53,764 nt of DNA. Origin: Chloroflexota bacterium (lineage in GTDB: Bacteria; Chloroflexota; Anaerolineae; J102). The notes below the pieces were generated by a model. It was not told where the DNA came from and ran no database searches. It saw nothing but the letters and a program-made list of their open reading frames with translations. This document shows positions 42,506 through 51,155 of this stretch, piece after piece. A program made the position numbers and the translations under genes. Location: contig JAADGC010000157.1 of NCBI GenBank assembly GCA_013152585.1, positions 1 to 53,764 on the forward strand, given 5' to 3'. Numbering within the stretch: position 1 is the first letter of the stretch; each line of letters starts with the position of its first letter.

Positions 42506-43597
42506 ATGAAACGTTTGTCTGGACTTCCAATCTTGATTGTTATTTTAATGGCAGCTCTATTTTTAGCAGCCTGTGCACCAGCAGCTCAGCCGGCAACGCC
42601 AACACCGCCTGCCGTAGAAGAAGCTACCGCACAACCTGTTGAAACGCCTCAAGTCGAAAAGACTCCTCAAGCCGAAAAGACTGAAGAACCGGCCACCACT
42701 GAAGGATTTACCCTTGCTCCGGCAATAGCGGAACGGATGGCGGCGGGTAAGACGCCGATTATCTATGTTTCCTATCATGACGTCTCCAACGAATTCGCGC
42801 CCTTCTTGAAAGCAGGCGTCGAAAAAGCCGTTGCTGATCTGGGCGTTTCCGCAGAATTCGTCGGCCCTGTTGGTGCAGACGCCGAGGCCCAGATCGCCGA
42901 ACTCGAAAGCCTGGTCGAGTCCGGCGTCGATGGCCTGGCCATCTCTTCCGCCAGCACCGACGCCCTCGCTCCTGCCATCAACCGCTTCCTCGCTGAGGGC
43001 ATCCCCGTCGTTACCTACAACACCGACAATCCTGACAGCAACCGCCTCGCCTTTGCCGGACAGGATCTCGTCACTTCTGGCTATGCAGCCGCCCAGGTTT
43101 TGGCCGATCTGCTCGGTGGCGAAGGCGATATCATCATCACCACCCTCGACGCCGCCGCCCAGTGGTCCATCGACCGCGAAACCGGCGCCCGCAACGCCTT
43201 CGACGAGTACCCCGGCATCAACGTGCTCGAAACCATCAACACCGGCACCGAACCCCAAGAAATCTACGCCAACATCGAAAACGCCATGCTGGCCAATCCC
43301 ACCGTTACCGGCATCCTCTCCCTGGAATGTTGCTCCACCCCCGCCGCCGGCGAATATGTCAAACGCAACGACCTCCAGGACAAGGTCACCGTCGTCGGCT
43401 TCGACGAACTTCCCACCACCCTCGAATTGATCCGTGACGGCTACATCGCCGGCAGCGTCTCCCAGGCTCCCGAACGCCAGGGCTACGAAGCGGTGCGCAT
43501 GCTCGTCGATTTCCTCAACGGTAAGCCTATCTCTGATGTCGATACCGGCATCGAGGTCATCGACCTCTCCAACTACCAGAAATACCTCGGCGAGTAA
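42506..43597 (+). CDS. rbsB: Sugar ABC transporter substrate-binding lipoprotein
   Basis: 363 residues with lipobox LAAC (Cys22), then a low-complexity Pro/Glu/Thr linker to about residue 70 and a type I periplasmic-binding fold (PIIYVSYHDVSNEFAPFLKAGVEKA, VDGLAISSAST, GIPVVTYNTDNPDS, DKVTVVGFDELP). This is the ribose/galactose (CUT2) binding-protein family; the ligand is inferred from the RbsK/RbsD neighbours. GAGG precedes the ATG. From about 42840 on, codons end strongly in C, unlike the flanking genes. Confidence 0.9.
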   Translation: MKRLSGLPILIVILMAALFLAACAPAAQPATPTPPAVEEATAQPVETPQVEKTPQAEKTEEPATTEGFTLAPAIAERMAAGKTPIIYVSYHDVSNEFAPFLKAGVEKAVADLGVSAEFVGPVGADAEAQIAELESLVESGVDGLAISSASTDALAPAINRFLAEGIPVVTYNTDNPDSNRLAFAGQDLVTSGYAAAQVLADLLGGEGDIIITTLDAAAQWSIDRETGARNAFDEYPGINVLETINTGTEPQEIYANIENAMLANPTVTGILSLECCSTPAAGEYVKRNDLQDKVTVVGFDELPTTLELIRDGYIAGSVSQAPERQGYEAVRMLVDFLNGKPISDVDTGIEVIDLSNYQKYLGE

Positions 43598-43609
43598 TCG
43601 ACCATCTCC

Positions 43610-43637
43610 GGGTAGCGTTCCGTCTGGAGCGCTACCC
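43610..43637 (+). other. Strong hairpin after the binding-protein gene
   Basis: GGGTAGCG with CGCTACCC, extended by TTCC/GGAG to 12 pairs with a four-base loop and no T run. A stem of this kind behind a binding-protein gene often stabilises the upstream mRNA and lowers expression of the transporter genes behind it, as the malE-malF REP does. Confidence 0.6.
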
Positions 43638-43669
43638 GTCACAAGCCGAGCCTAAGGCTGAAGCGAAAC

Positions 43670-45187
43670 ATGAATGACCAAATCTCACCCATAGTCGAGT
43701 TGCGAGACATTAGCAAACGATTCCCTGGCGTCCTGGCCCTCGATAACGTCAGCATGAACGTGCTACCGGGCGAAATTCATGCAGTCGTGGGAGAGAATGG
43801 CGCTGGTAAATCAACCTTGATGAACATCCTCGCTGGCGAACTGCAACCCGACTCCGGCGACATCGTTTTTCAGGGAAATAGGTGTGCTATTCCCAATCCT
43901 TATGTGTCACAGCAAATGGGGATTAGCGTCGTCTACCAGGAACTGGCACTCTGCCCTAATCTATCGATTGCCGAGAACGTGTCATTGAGCAGCGCCTCGA
44001 CATCGAATGCGCTTTCATTTGTAAAAAGGCGCAGGTTTGCGGTTAAGGCTCGAGAAGTGCTCTCCCAGTTGGGAATAACCGACATAGACCCCAATCGCCC
44101 CATCAGCAAACTCACGGTAGCGGAGCAACAGCTTGTCGAAATAGCCAAAGCCATTTCAGGGCAAGTCAAACTGCTCATTTTAGATGAACCAAACTCCGCC
44201 CTCACGCGAGAAGAGACCGACAACCTCTTTGCAATCTTGCGACAACTCCGCGACTCGGGAGTGGGTATGATTTATGTTTCGCACCGGTTGGAAGAAGCCC
44301 TTAGCTTGTGCGATAGAATCACCGTCTTACGCGACGGCAAATGGATCGACACGGTAGCTGCAGCAAATGTGACGGTTGACGATTTAATCGCCATGATGGT
44401 GGGCCGGGCTGTTGATGACCTCTATCAACGAGCTACCGATGCTACCACTCACACCCAGACCATCTTCGAACTTCATGATTTAAGGTCTGGCAATGCACTA
44501 AAAGGGATGTCGTTTGCTTTGAAAGCCGGTGAAATATTAGGAGTTGCCGGCTTACCCGGGGCGGGGAAAGACGAACTTGTAGAATGCTGTTTTGGCCTCA
44601 GATCCTATACCGGAAAAATTGATATACAGGGAAATGCGGTGTCAATCCATTCACCATCAGAAGCAATTCAACTGGGGTTGGCTTTTATACCAGCAGACCG
44701 CAGAGCTTCGGGGGCACTGCTTGTCATGGATGTTAAGGGAAACATTGTAGCGGCAAACTTGCCATCGGTCAGCAAGTATGGGCTCATGAAACAACCTGCC
44801 ATACGTGCGACCAGCCAGAAATATGTAAAAGAACTCGATATTCGCATCGCCAGCTTGAGCCAGAAAATGGGCACTCTTAGCGGGGGCAACCAGCAAAAGG
44901 TAATTCTGGCTCGCGGACTTGCTACCAACCCGTCGGTGCTCATCCTTCACGAACCCACTCGCGGCATCGATGTCGGGGCCAAGGCCGAGATTTATAGGAT
45001 ACTCCAGGATTTGGCCGCAGAGGGGGTCGGCGTCCTCATCGTGTCATCTGAGTTGCCTGAGTTAATCGGCCAATGCGATCGTATCCTGGTGATGCATGAC
45101 GGTCGAATTACAGGACAGTTTACTCGTGACGAAGCGGCCGAAGAACCTATCCTGGCTTGCGCCATGGGCCAGACAACTCATTTCTAG
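43670..45187 (+). CDS. rbsA: Sugar ABC transporter ATP-binding protein (RbsA-like)
   Basis: 505 residues with two fused nucleotide-binding domains. Domain 1: Walker A GENGAGKST (41-49), signature region LTVAEQQLVEIAKA and Walker B LILDEPNSALT. Domain 2: Walker A degenerate (GLPGAGKDE, 295-302), as is usual in RbsA, but a good LSGGNQQKV signature (403-411). Its Walker B reads LILHEPT (424-430), with His in place of the usual Asp. ATP hydrolysis is therefore expected mainly at one composite site. Confidence 0.93.
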   Translation: MNDQISPIVELRDISKRFPGVLALDNVSMNVLPGEIHAVVGENGAGKSTLMNILAGELQPDSGDIVFQGNRCAIPNPYVSQQMGISVVYQELALCPNLSIAENVSLSSASTSNALSFVKRRRFAVKAREVLSQLGITDIDPNRPISKLTVAEQQLVEIAKAISGQVKLLILDEPNSALTREETDNLFAILRQLRDSGVGMIYVSHRLEEALSLCDRITVLRDGKWIDTVAAANVTVDDLIAMMVGRAVDDLYQRATDATTHTQTIFELHDLRSGNALKGMSFALKAGEILGVAGLPGAGKDELVECCFGLRSYTGKIDIQGNAVSIHSPSEAIQLGLAFIPADRRASGALLVMDVKGNIVAANLPSVSKYGLMKQPAIRATSQKYVKELDIRIASLSQKMGTLSGGNQQKVILARGLATNPSVLILHEPTRGIDVGAKAEIYRILQDLAAEGVGVLIVSSELPELIGQCDRILVMHDGRITGQFTRDEAAEEPILACAMGQTTHF

Positions 45188-45231
45188 CCCGGTGCGGCCT
45201 CACACCTCAAGCATATTGCTCATTACCTATC

Positions 45232-46161
45232 ATGACAAACCCAATCATAACCGTTGTTGGAAGCTTTGCCGTTGGCATGACCATGCGAACCGTTCGCATG
45301 CCTATATTCGGAGAAACGCTGGTTGGATCGGACTTCGACATGGGTCCTGGGGGAAAAGGTTCCAATCAAGCGGTGGGAACGGCCAGACTTGGCGCTTCTT
45401 CCTATTTTGCAGGAATCATAGGCGACGACAAATTAGGAGAGATCGCCGTTGACCTTTATGCAGAAGAGGGAGTAGATACAACCTATCTGCAAAGGACAGA
45501 CAGGCTGCCTACCGGCGTTGGCATCATCATCCTCAATGAAGCCGGTGAGAATGGCATTATTCTCGATATGGCCGCTAATGAGCTCATGGATGCCACATTC
45601 GTCGATAATGTTGAAAGTCAGATCAAGAAGAGTGACGTTGTGATGTCTGTGTTAGAATTACCTGTTGAGGCTGCCGCTCGAGCTATGGAGCTGGGGCGCA
45701 AGCATGGCGTGCATACAATTCTGAATCCTGCGCCGGCGACGGCCTTAACAGATGACATTCTCAGAAATGTGGACTATCTGACCCCCAATGAAACTGAATT
45801 GCGAATTCTTTTAGATCTCCCGCCGGACGATCCGACACCCACCGCAATCCTGGCCCAAAGATTACGAGACCGTGGTGTTGGCAATCTCATCGTCACGATG
45901 GGCGCCAAAGGCTCACTCTTGTATACACGCGACGGCATGACGGCCGTATCCGGAGTAACTGTCGATGTCGTCGATACAACAGGCGCCGGCGATGCGTTCA
46001 ACTCAGGACTCGCCATTGCCCTGGCCGAAGGGATGGGGCTCGTCGAAGCCGTGCGTTTTGCGAATTGTGCGGGCGCTTTGGCGTGCACGAAGCTGGGTGT
46101 CATTCCCTCTCTTGCTGACCGGGCGGCCGTACAGGTATTTTTTGAACGTCACTACAATTAA
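45232..46161 (+). CDS. rbsK: Ribokinase (PfkB family)
   Basis: 309-residue sugar kinase that phosphorylates ribose or a similar sugar with ATP. The N-terminal GGKGSNQAV motif is at 40-48 and the C-terminal DTTGAGDAF at 248-256 with catalytic base Asp254. NPAPAT and TPNETEL are typical of ribokinase. The ATG at 45232 is chosen because the beta-strand IITVVGSF starts the domain. It is followed by RbsD, so ribose is the likeliest substrate. Confidence 0.9.
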   Translation: MTNPIITVVGSFAVGMTMRTVRMPIFGETLVGSDFDMGPGGKGSNQAVGTARLGASSYFAGIIGDDKLGEIAVDLYAEEGVDTTYLQRTDRLPTGVGIIILNEAGENGIILDMAANELMDATFVDNVESQIKKSDVVMSVLELPVEAAARAMELGRKHGVHTILNPAPATALTDDILRNVDYLTPNETELRILLDLPPDDPTPTAILAQRLRDRGVGNLIVTMGAKGSLLYTRDGMTAVSGVTVDVVDTTGAGDAFNSGLAIALAEGMGLVEAVRFANCAGALACTKLGVIPSLADRAAVQVFFERHYN

Positions 46162-46205
46162 CCACTCTTCTATCCCTGCCTGGATATCAAGGAGAAAAGT
46201 ACGCA

Positions 46206-46694
46206 ATGAAAAGCGGAAAGTTACTTAACGCTGAACTGAGCCATGCGATTGCATCCATGGGGCATACCGATTTAATGATCGTGTGCGACGCTGGTTTCCC
46301 GATTCCCAGCAGCGCTTGGCGAATCGACTTGGCGATCATGCCAGATGTCCCGGACCTGGAAACCGTGCTCACTGCGGTGAGCTGCGCCTTTATCGCCGAA
46401 AAAGTCTCATTCGCTACCGAGATGGCCGAGAATAACCCGCCTTTGCTCGAAAAGGTCAAACTCATTTTCCCTGACAGCGATTACCTGCCAATACCGCACG
46501 AACAAATCCTCAACGAAATGGCGGCCCGAGCCAAGGTCATTGTGCGAACGGGTGCATTTGATCCCTGGGGGAACATTCTGCTCTATTCCGGCGTCGACGC
46601 ACCTGTATGGTTCTCGAAGCCAGGGCTGAAGGTGCCGGATATCTACCGGCAACGCGTCGAACAGATGCAAAACAGCGCTGATGCTGCTCGCTAA
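46206..46694 (+). CDS. rbsD: D-ribose pyranase
   Basis: Converts pyranose to furanose forms of ribose so that ribokinase can use it. 162 residues; the catalytic His20 lies in ASMGHTD, and the C-terminal RTGAFDPWGNILLYSGV is the family signature. RbsD-fold fucose mutarotases are related, but the neighbouring ribokinase favours ribose. An AAGGAG precedes the ATG. Confidence 0.93.
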   Translation: MKSGKLLNAELSHAIASMGHTDLMIVCDAGFPIPSSAWRIDLAIMPDVPDLETVLTAVSCAFIAEKVSFATEMAENNPPLLEKVKLIFPDSDYLPIPHEQILNEMAARAKVIVRTGAFDPWGNILLYSGVDAPVWFSKPGLKVPDIYRQRVEQMQNSADAAR

Positions 46695-46717
46695 CCAACA
46701 ACACTCCCAAGAAGATT

Positions 46718-47929
46718 ATGGCAACATTCACCCATACCATTCAAGCAACAACAACGCCCCGCCAACGCGTTTTGACAGCGCTTCAACATCAGCAGCCTGA
46801 TCGCCAGCCGGTAGATTTTCTGGCCACATCTGAGATCTGGCGCCAACTTCAAGAATACTTTGACATCGATGAAAGGAAGCCCTCCGACGAAGACTTCTTC
46901 GACCCCAACTGGGAGGCGATTCTTCAGCGATTAGAAGTTGATTGCCGGGTCATCTCCTACGACCAATTCTGCAAACCACCCGAGTCGGTCATCTTACCCG
47001 GCGCGAAGGTGAACTGGTGGGATGCGCTGAGCCGCTCAACGCCTAATCGTATGTTTCGGCAGAAGCTTCCTGATGGTACCTGGCGTGATATTTGGGGGCA
47101 CGTCATTGGCATTGTCCAGAATCAATCTGGATCCTATGAAGAATTTTCAGAATGGCCCTTAGGTCGGGCAGAATCGGTCGCTGATTTGAAGAATCATCCC
47201 TGGCCAGCTCCTGATTGGTGGGATTTCAGTCCCCTACCAGATCTGTTAGCTCAGTACGACGCCATGGGCGATTTCCATCTACGATTTCGCATCGGCTCGG
47301 TGTTCGAGATCGCCTGGCAGTTACGCGGGATGCAGGAGTTCTTGATGGACCTTGTTAGAAGCCCAGAGATTCCATTGTATATTTTAGACCGTCTCACAGA
47401 GGTTCATGTTGAGAATACAAAGCGGGTGCTGGAGCTGGCGGGGGATCGACTGGACATGGTCTATCTCTATGATGACGTGGCCACCCAAAATTCGCTGATG
47501 ATCTCGCAGCGGATGTATCGTCAATTTGTCCGGCCCTTTCACGAGAGAATCATTGCCGTGGCCAAATCCTATGGCATTCCTGTCATGTACCACTGTGACG
47601 GCGCCCTCTACCCCCTGATCCCAGACTTCATCGACCTGGGCATCGATCTCCTGAATCCGGTGCAAGCGGACGCCAATGGTATGGAACCTGCGAGACTCAA
47701 AGCAGAATTCGGCGAGCAACTTAGTTTCCACGGCGGCATCGACATCATCAAGACCTTACCGCGCGGGACAGTGGATGATGTCCGTCATGAAGTGAATGAA
47801 CGGATTCGTGTGCTGGGAAAAAATGGCGGCTACATCTTATGCAGCTCCCATCACATACAATCAGATACACCTCTGATCAACGTGCTTAGCATGTACGATA
47901 TAGAATCTCGTTATGTCCACCAACACTAG
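46718..47929 (+). CDS. UroD-like (uroporphyrinogen decarboxylase superfamily) protein
   Basis: 403 residues. The fold markers RVLTALQHQQPDRQPVDF, YLYDDVATQNSLMIS, YHCDGALYPLIPDFIDLGIDLLNPVQ, FHGGIDIIKTLP and the CSSHHIQSDTP ending belong to the UroD/MtaA-CmuA superfamily. It is not a haem enzyme by context: no haem genes are near and the N-terminal substrate loop of true UroD is missing. Relatives include corrinoid-dependent methyltransferases, where a His-x-Cys site binds zinc; here HCDG is present. Placed last in the ribose-type operon, it may act on a methylated or otherwise modified sugar (hypothesis). Confidence 0.8.
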   Translation: MATFTHTIQATTTPRQRVLTALQHQQPDRQPVDFLATSEIWRQLQEYFDIDERKPSDEDFFDPNWEAILQRLEVDCRVISYDQFCKPPESVILPGAKVNWWDALSRSTPNRMFRQKLPDGTWRDIWGHVIGIVQNQSGSYEEFSEWPLGRAESVADLKNHPWPAPDWWDFSPLPDLLAQYDAMGDFHLRFRIGSVFEIAWQLRGMQEFLMDLVRSPEIPLYILDRLTEVHVENTKRVLELAGDRLDMVYLYDDVATQNSLMISQRMYRQFVRPFHERIIAVAKSYGIPVMYHCDGALYPLIPDFIDLGIDLLNPVQADANGMEPARLKAEFGEQLSFHGGIDIIKTLPRGTVDDVRHEVNERIRVLGKNGGYILCSSHHIQSDTPLINVLSMYDIESRYVHQH

Positions 47930-48209
47930 ATGGCTTGAAGCCGTGCCCGCCGAATCAATTCGGCGGGTGCGCTCCCTTTAGCCCCGAATTTGATCGCCGC
48001 ACCGGCGATGACCGACATTGGCCGCACATTGAAAATGTGCGTCTCAAGGGGCAAAATCCCCGCAGGGATTTGATTTCGGGTAATTCGTGTCAAAAAATGC
48101 CTTGCTAAGCCGTGTGCCGCCGGGGGACAAGCAGGGGGGGAGCCAGATTTGACACGAGAAACCATATTGATTTAACATATAAGCATCCTCTTATGTATTT
48201 AATCCCATC
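47930..48209. other. Hairpin-rich gap between the two operons
   Basis: Holds three perfect hairpins: CCCGCCGAAT/ATTCGGCGGG (47946-47967, directly after the UroD-like gene and perhaps its terminator), CGCACATT/AATGTGCG (48023-48041) and AAATCCC/GGGATTT (48054-48071). An inverted pair TCGTGTCAAA/TTTGACACGA spans 48085-48157, and the metal-regulator promoter follows. Confidence 0.6.
48149..48200 (+). promoter_or_regulatory. Promoter and operator 1 of the metal-sensor gene
   Basis: TTGACA, an 18-base spacer and TAACAT. Overlapping the -10 and start is the imperfect inverted repeat ACATATAAG...CTTATGTAT (48175-48198), like SmtB/CzrA-family operators. Autorepression is inferred. Confidence 0.55.
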
Positions 48210-48569
48210 ATGATCGATTCCCGAACCATCTGCGCCGCCGACCACACGGACGAAACCCTGGCTCGCGCTGCCGAGGACTATCTGCTCGATGGCATCATCG
48301 CCACCCACGTCGCCGATCTGTTCAAGGCCCTCTCTGACCCCACCCGCGTGCGCGTCATCAGTCTGTTGGCGCACACCGAATTATGCGTGGGGGACTTATC
48401 CCTGGTGATGGGCATGAGCCAACCCGCCATCTCACACCAGCTCCGGGTGTTACGCAATCTGCGCATCGTCACGGCGCGCCGGGAAGGACGCCACGTTTTC
48501 TACACCCTCAGCGATGAACACATTCATGATCTGTTCCAGCAGGGATTGGCCCATGTAAAGCATGAATGA
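48210..48569 (+). CDS. ArsR/SmtB-family metal-sensing repressor
   Basis: 119-residue winged-helix repressor (ALSDPTRVRVISLL, MGMSQPAISHQLRVLRNLRIV, EGRHVFYTL). Both metal sites known in the family appear complete. The alpha3N-type ligands Cys8, His12, Cys59 and Asp62 match SmtB Cys14/His18/Cys61/Asp64 in spacing. The alpha5 ligands Asp102, His104, His115 and His118 match the CzrA pattern. Zinc (or cobalt/cadmium) is therefore the likely inducer. It lies before a P1B metal ATPase, and operator-like sites stand before both genes. Confidence 0.9.
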   Translation: MIDSRTICAADHTDETLARAAEDYLLDGIIATHVADLFKALSDPTRVRVISLLAHTELCVGDLSLVMGMSQPAISHQLRVLRNLRIVTARREGRHVFYTLSDEHIHDLFQQGLAHVKHE

Positions 48570-48639
48570 CCTTTAGCCCATGCTCCCTTCCTCTCCCTGA
48601 CCTCTGGCTGGCACGAAATCTCTTTTTTTTAGCCAAAAC

Positions 48640-48664
48640 CATAAACGTTTGCTTATGTATCAAT
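48640..48664 (+). promoter_or_regulatory. Operator 2 candidate before the metal ATPase gene
   Basis: CATAAAC...GCTTATGTATCAAT shares the nine bases CTTATGTAT with operator 1 and has a similar left arm. It suggests that the sensor also controls the ATPase gene from a separate promoter in the 126-nt gap. Confidence 0.5.
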
Positions 48665-48695
48665 ATCCATTCAGCCCCCCAAACAATGATCCACC

Positions 48696-51113
48696 ATGAC
48701 CAAACTCCAACTCGACCTCTCCTTCCTTCTCCCCGACATGGACGCGGGCGACCGCTGCGTGAATATGCTCACCCAGCAACTGGCCAGCACCCGCGGCCTT
48801 TCGGAAGCGCACATCGTCCGTGAAGACGGCACGGCCAAGCTCTGCCTGCACTACGATCCCAACCTGCTCTCGCTGGCCAAGATCGAGCGCATGGCCGAGC
48901 AGGCAGGGGCTGAAATCAGCGAACGCTACCGGCACAAAGCCATCCCCCTGGAAAACATCCTCGTCGCCGACGCCGCCATCAGCCTGACCCGGGTGCTGGA
49001 GAAAATGCCGGGCATGCTGCATGCCAACGTCAACTATGCCGCCGGCGTCGCTTTCGTGGCATACGATAGCGAGCGCCTGTCACGCCGACAGATCGAAGAA
49101 GCTATCCGCAGCCAGGGTTACCGCCCTCTGCCCGAGGCAGGGCAGCGGCCGGAGCTGGCAGAGACCTCCGAGGAAGCGGAGGCGACGGAGGAGCACGATC
49201 ACGGCAGTGCCCCCGCGTTTCTGCCGCACTGGATGCAGGAACGCTGGACCCTGATCCTGGTGGGATTGGCGGGCTTCTTCCTGCTCATCGGCTGGTTGGG
49301 AGAGACTTTTTTCGCATTACCTGCAAACGTAGCCCTGGTTTTCTATCTACTCGCTTATCTGGCCGGTGGCTACGACATTGCCACCCATGCCGTCCCCGGC
49401 CTGCTCAAAGGCCGCTTTGATACCGATGTGCTGATGCTGGCCGCGGCCTTGGGCGCAGCGATCCTGGGCGAGTGGCCGGAAGGCGCGTTCCTGCTCTTCC
49501 TGTTCAGTCTGGGCCATGCCGGCGAGCATTATGCCCTCGACCGGGCGCGCAACGCCGTCAATGCCCTGGGCGAGCTCATGCCCAAAACGGCACGGGTCAA
49601 GCGGGATGGCCGGATCACAGAACTACCGGTAGGGCGAGTGCAGATCGGCGACGTGGTGGTGGTGCGGCCAGGTGACCGGATGCCGGTGGATGGGCGGGTG
49701 GTGGCTGGCGCCAGCGCCGTGGATCAAAGCCCCATCACCGGCGAAAGCGCGCCGGTGGCCAAAAGGACGGGCGACGAAGTCTTCGCCGGCACCATCAATC
49801 AGGAAGCGGCGCTGGATGTCGAGGTGACCAAACTGGCCAAAGACAACACCCTCAGCCGGGTGATGCAGATGGTGGCCGAAGCCCAGAGCCAACAAAGTCC
49901 CACCCAGCGTTTCACCGAGCGCTTCACCGCCCGCTTTGTTCCGACCGTGTTGCTTCTGGTGCTGGCAGTCATCGTCATCCCGCCCCTGTTGGGTTGGATG
50001 GCGCTCGCAGACAGTTTCTATCGGGGCATGTTGCTTTTAGTCGCCGCTTCACCCTGTGCCCTGGCCATCGGCACACCGGCGGCCGTGCTTACAGGCATTG
50101 CCCAGGCGGCCCGTAATGGCGTCCTGATCAAAGGAGGCGTGCATTTGGAGAATCTGGGCATGGTCCGGGTGATGGCGTTCGACAAGACCGGCACCCTCAC
50201 CCAGGGCCGCTTCCAGCTAACCGATCTCATCCCCCTCAACGGCGCCGGCGATGACGACTTGTTGCGCGTGGCCGCAGCCGTGGAGCAGCAATCCAACCAC
50301 CCCCTGGCCCTGGCTGTGGTGAAGGCCGCGCAAAAGAAAAACCTGGATCTCCCCCCCTCCCATGGCCTGGAGAACCTGGCCGGACGCGGCGTTAGCAGTA
50401 AGATCAACGGCAAGCCTGTACTCATCGGTTCGGTCAAACTCTTCCAGGAAAAGGATGGGCATATTCAGAATGAGCAAGTGGAAGATATTATCGCCCGGCT
50501 GGAGGCGGCCGGCAAAACCACCATGGCAGTCAGTTTTGATGGGGTTTTCCTGGGCATTCTGGCCCTGGCCGATGCACCCCGCCCCGGCGTCCGCCAAACC
50601 ATGCAGCAACTCCTGAAGCTGGGCATCAAGCGCCTGGTTATGTTGACCGGCGACAACGAGCGGGTGGCGCAAGAAATCGGGCGGAAAGTCGGTGTCACCG
50701 ATGTGCGGGCAAAGTTGATGCCCGAGAACAAATTGGATGCCATCAAGCAGTTACAGCAGGATTATGGGACGGTGGCCATGACAGGCGATGGCGTGAATGA
50801 TGCGCCAGCCCTGGCCACCGCCACCGTAGGCATTGCCATGGGCGCGGCTGGTACGGCCGTGGCTTTGGAGACTGCGGATGTGGCTCTGATGGCCGACGAC
50901 TTGGGCAAGCTGCCTTTCGCCGTGGGCTTGAGCCGGGCCAGCCGTCGCATCATCATGCAGAACCTGGCCATTTCCCTGGGCGTGATCGGCATCCTGATCG
51001 TAACATCGGTGGCCGGTTTGATCGCCCTGAGTGGCGCCGTCGTCCTCCACGAGGGCAGCACCATTGTCGTGGTGATGAATGCGTTGCGACTCTTACGCTA
51101 TGATTATTCTTAA
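48696..51113 (+). CDS. P1B-type heavy-metal-translocating ATPase (SPC type)
   Basis: 805-residue metal exporter. Two N-terminal ferredoxin-like domains (about 4-75 and 90-142) resemble HMA domains but lack CxxC. A short His/Asp/Glu-rich stretch (EEHDHG) follows, then the pump core: TGES (348-351), DKTGT (496-500, phosphorylated Asp496) and GDGVND. The transport motif in the sixth helix is SPC (452-454), and the last helices carry HEGST (785-789). SPC plus HEG[G/S]T defines the P1B-4 group, which exports Co, Zn, Cd or Fe in different bacteria. The specific metal is open; the SmtB/CzrA-like sensor favours Zn, Co or Cd. Confidence 0.92.
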   Translation: MTKLQLDLSFLLPDMDAGDRCVNMLTQQLASTRGLSEAHIVREDGTAKLCLHYDPNLLSLAKIERMAEQAGAEISERYRHKAIPLENILVADAAISLTRVLEKMPGMLHANVNYAAGVAFVAYDSERLSRRQIEEAIRSQGYRPLPEAGQRPELAETSEEAEATEEHDHGSAPAFLPHWMQERWTLILVGLAGFFLLIGWLGETFFALPANVALVFYLLAYLAGGYDIATHAVPGLLKGRFDTDVLMLAAALGAAILGEWPEGAFLLFLFSLGHAGEHYALDRARNAVNALGELMPKTARVKRDGRITELPVGRVQIGDVVVVRPGDRMPVDGRVVAGASAVDQSPITGESAPVAKRTGDEVFAGTINQEAALDVEVTKLAKDNTLSRVMQMVAEAQSQQSPTQRFTERFTARFVPTVLLLVLAVIVIPPLLGWMALADSFYRGMLLLVAASPCALAIGTPAAVLTGIAQAARNGVLIKGGVHLENLGMVRVMAFDKTGTLTQGRFQLTDLIPLNGAGDDDLLRVAAAVEQQSNHPLALAVVKAAQKKNLDLPPSHGLENLAGRGVSSKINGKPVLIGSVKLFQEKDGHIQNEQVEDIIARLEAAGKTTMAVSFDGVFLGILALADAPRPGVRQTMQQLLKLGIKRLVMLTGDNERVAQEIGRKVGVTDVRAKLMPENKLDAIKQLQQDYGTVAMTGDGVNDAPALATATVGIAMGAAGTAVALETADVALMADDLGKLPFAVGLSRASRRIIMQNLAISLGVIGILIVTSVAGLIALSGAVVLHEGSTIVVVMNALRLLRYDYS

Positions 51114-51155
51114 CTGGAGTCTGACGAAAATCAAACTCACGGCTTGGCAACACAT

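Noticed and set aside
42563-43642. 359-codon minus-strand frame opposite the binding-protein gene
   Set aside because: Arises from the strongly biased third positions of the sense gene; no features of its own.
46718-47929. True uroporphyrinogen decarboxylase (hemE)
   Set aside because: Position in a sugar operon, no haem genes nearby, longer protein and missing N-terminal HemE substrate loop; kept as UroD-like of unknown function.
48566-48823. Frame of 85 codons overlapping the start of the metal ATPase
   Set aside because: It crosses the operator region and the ATPase N-terminus and has no ribosome-binding site or recognisable domain.
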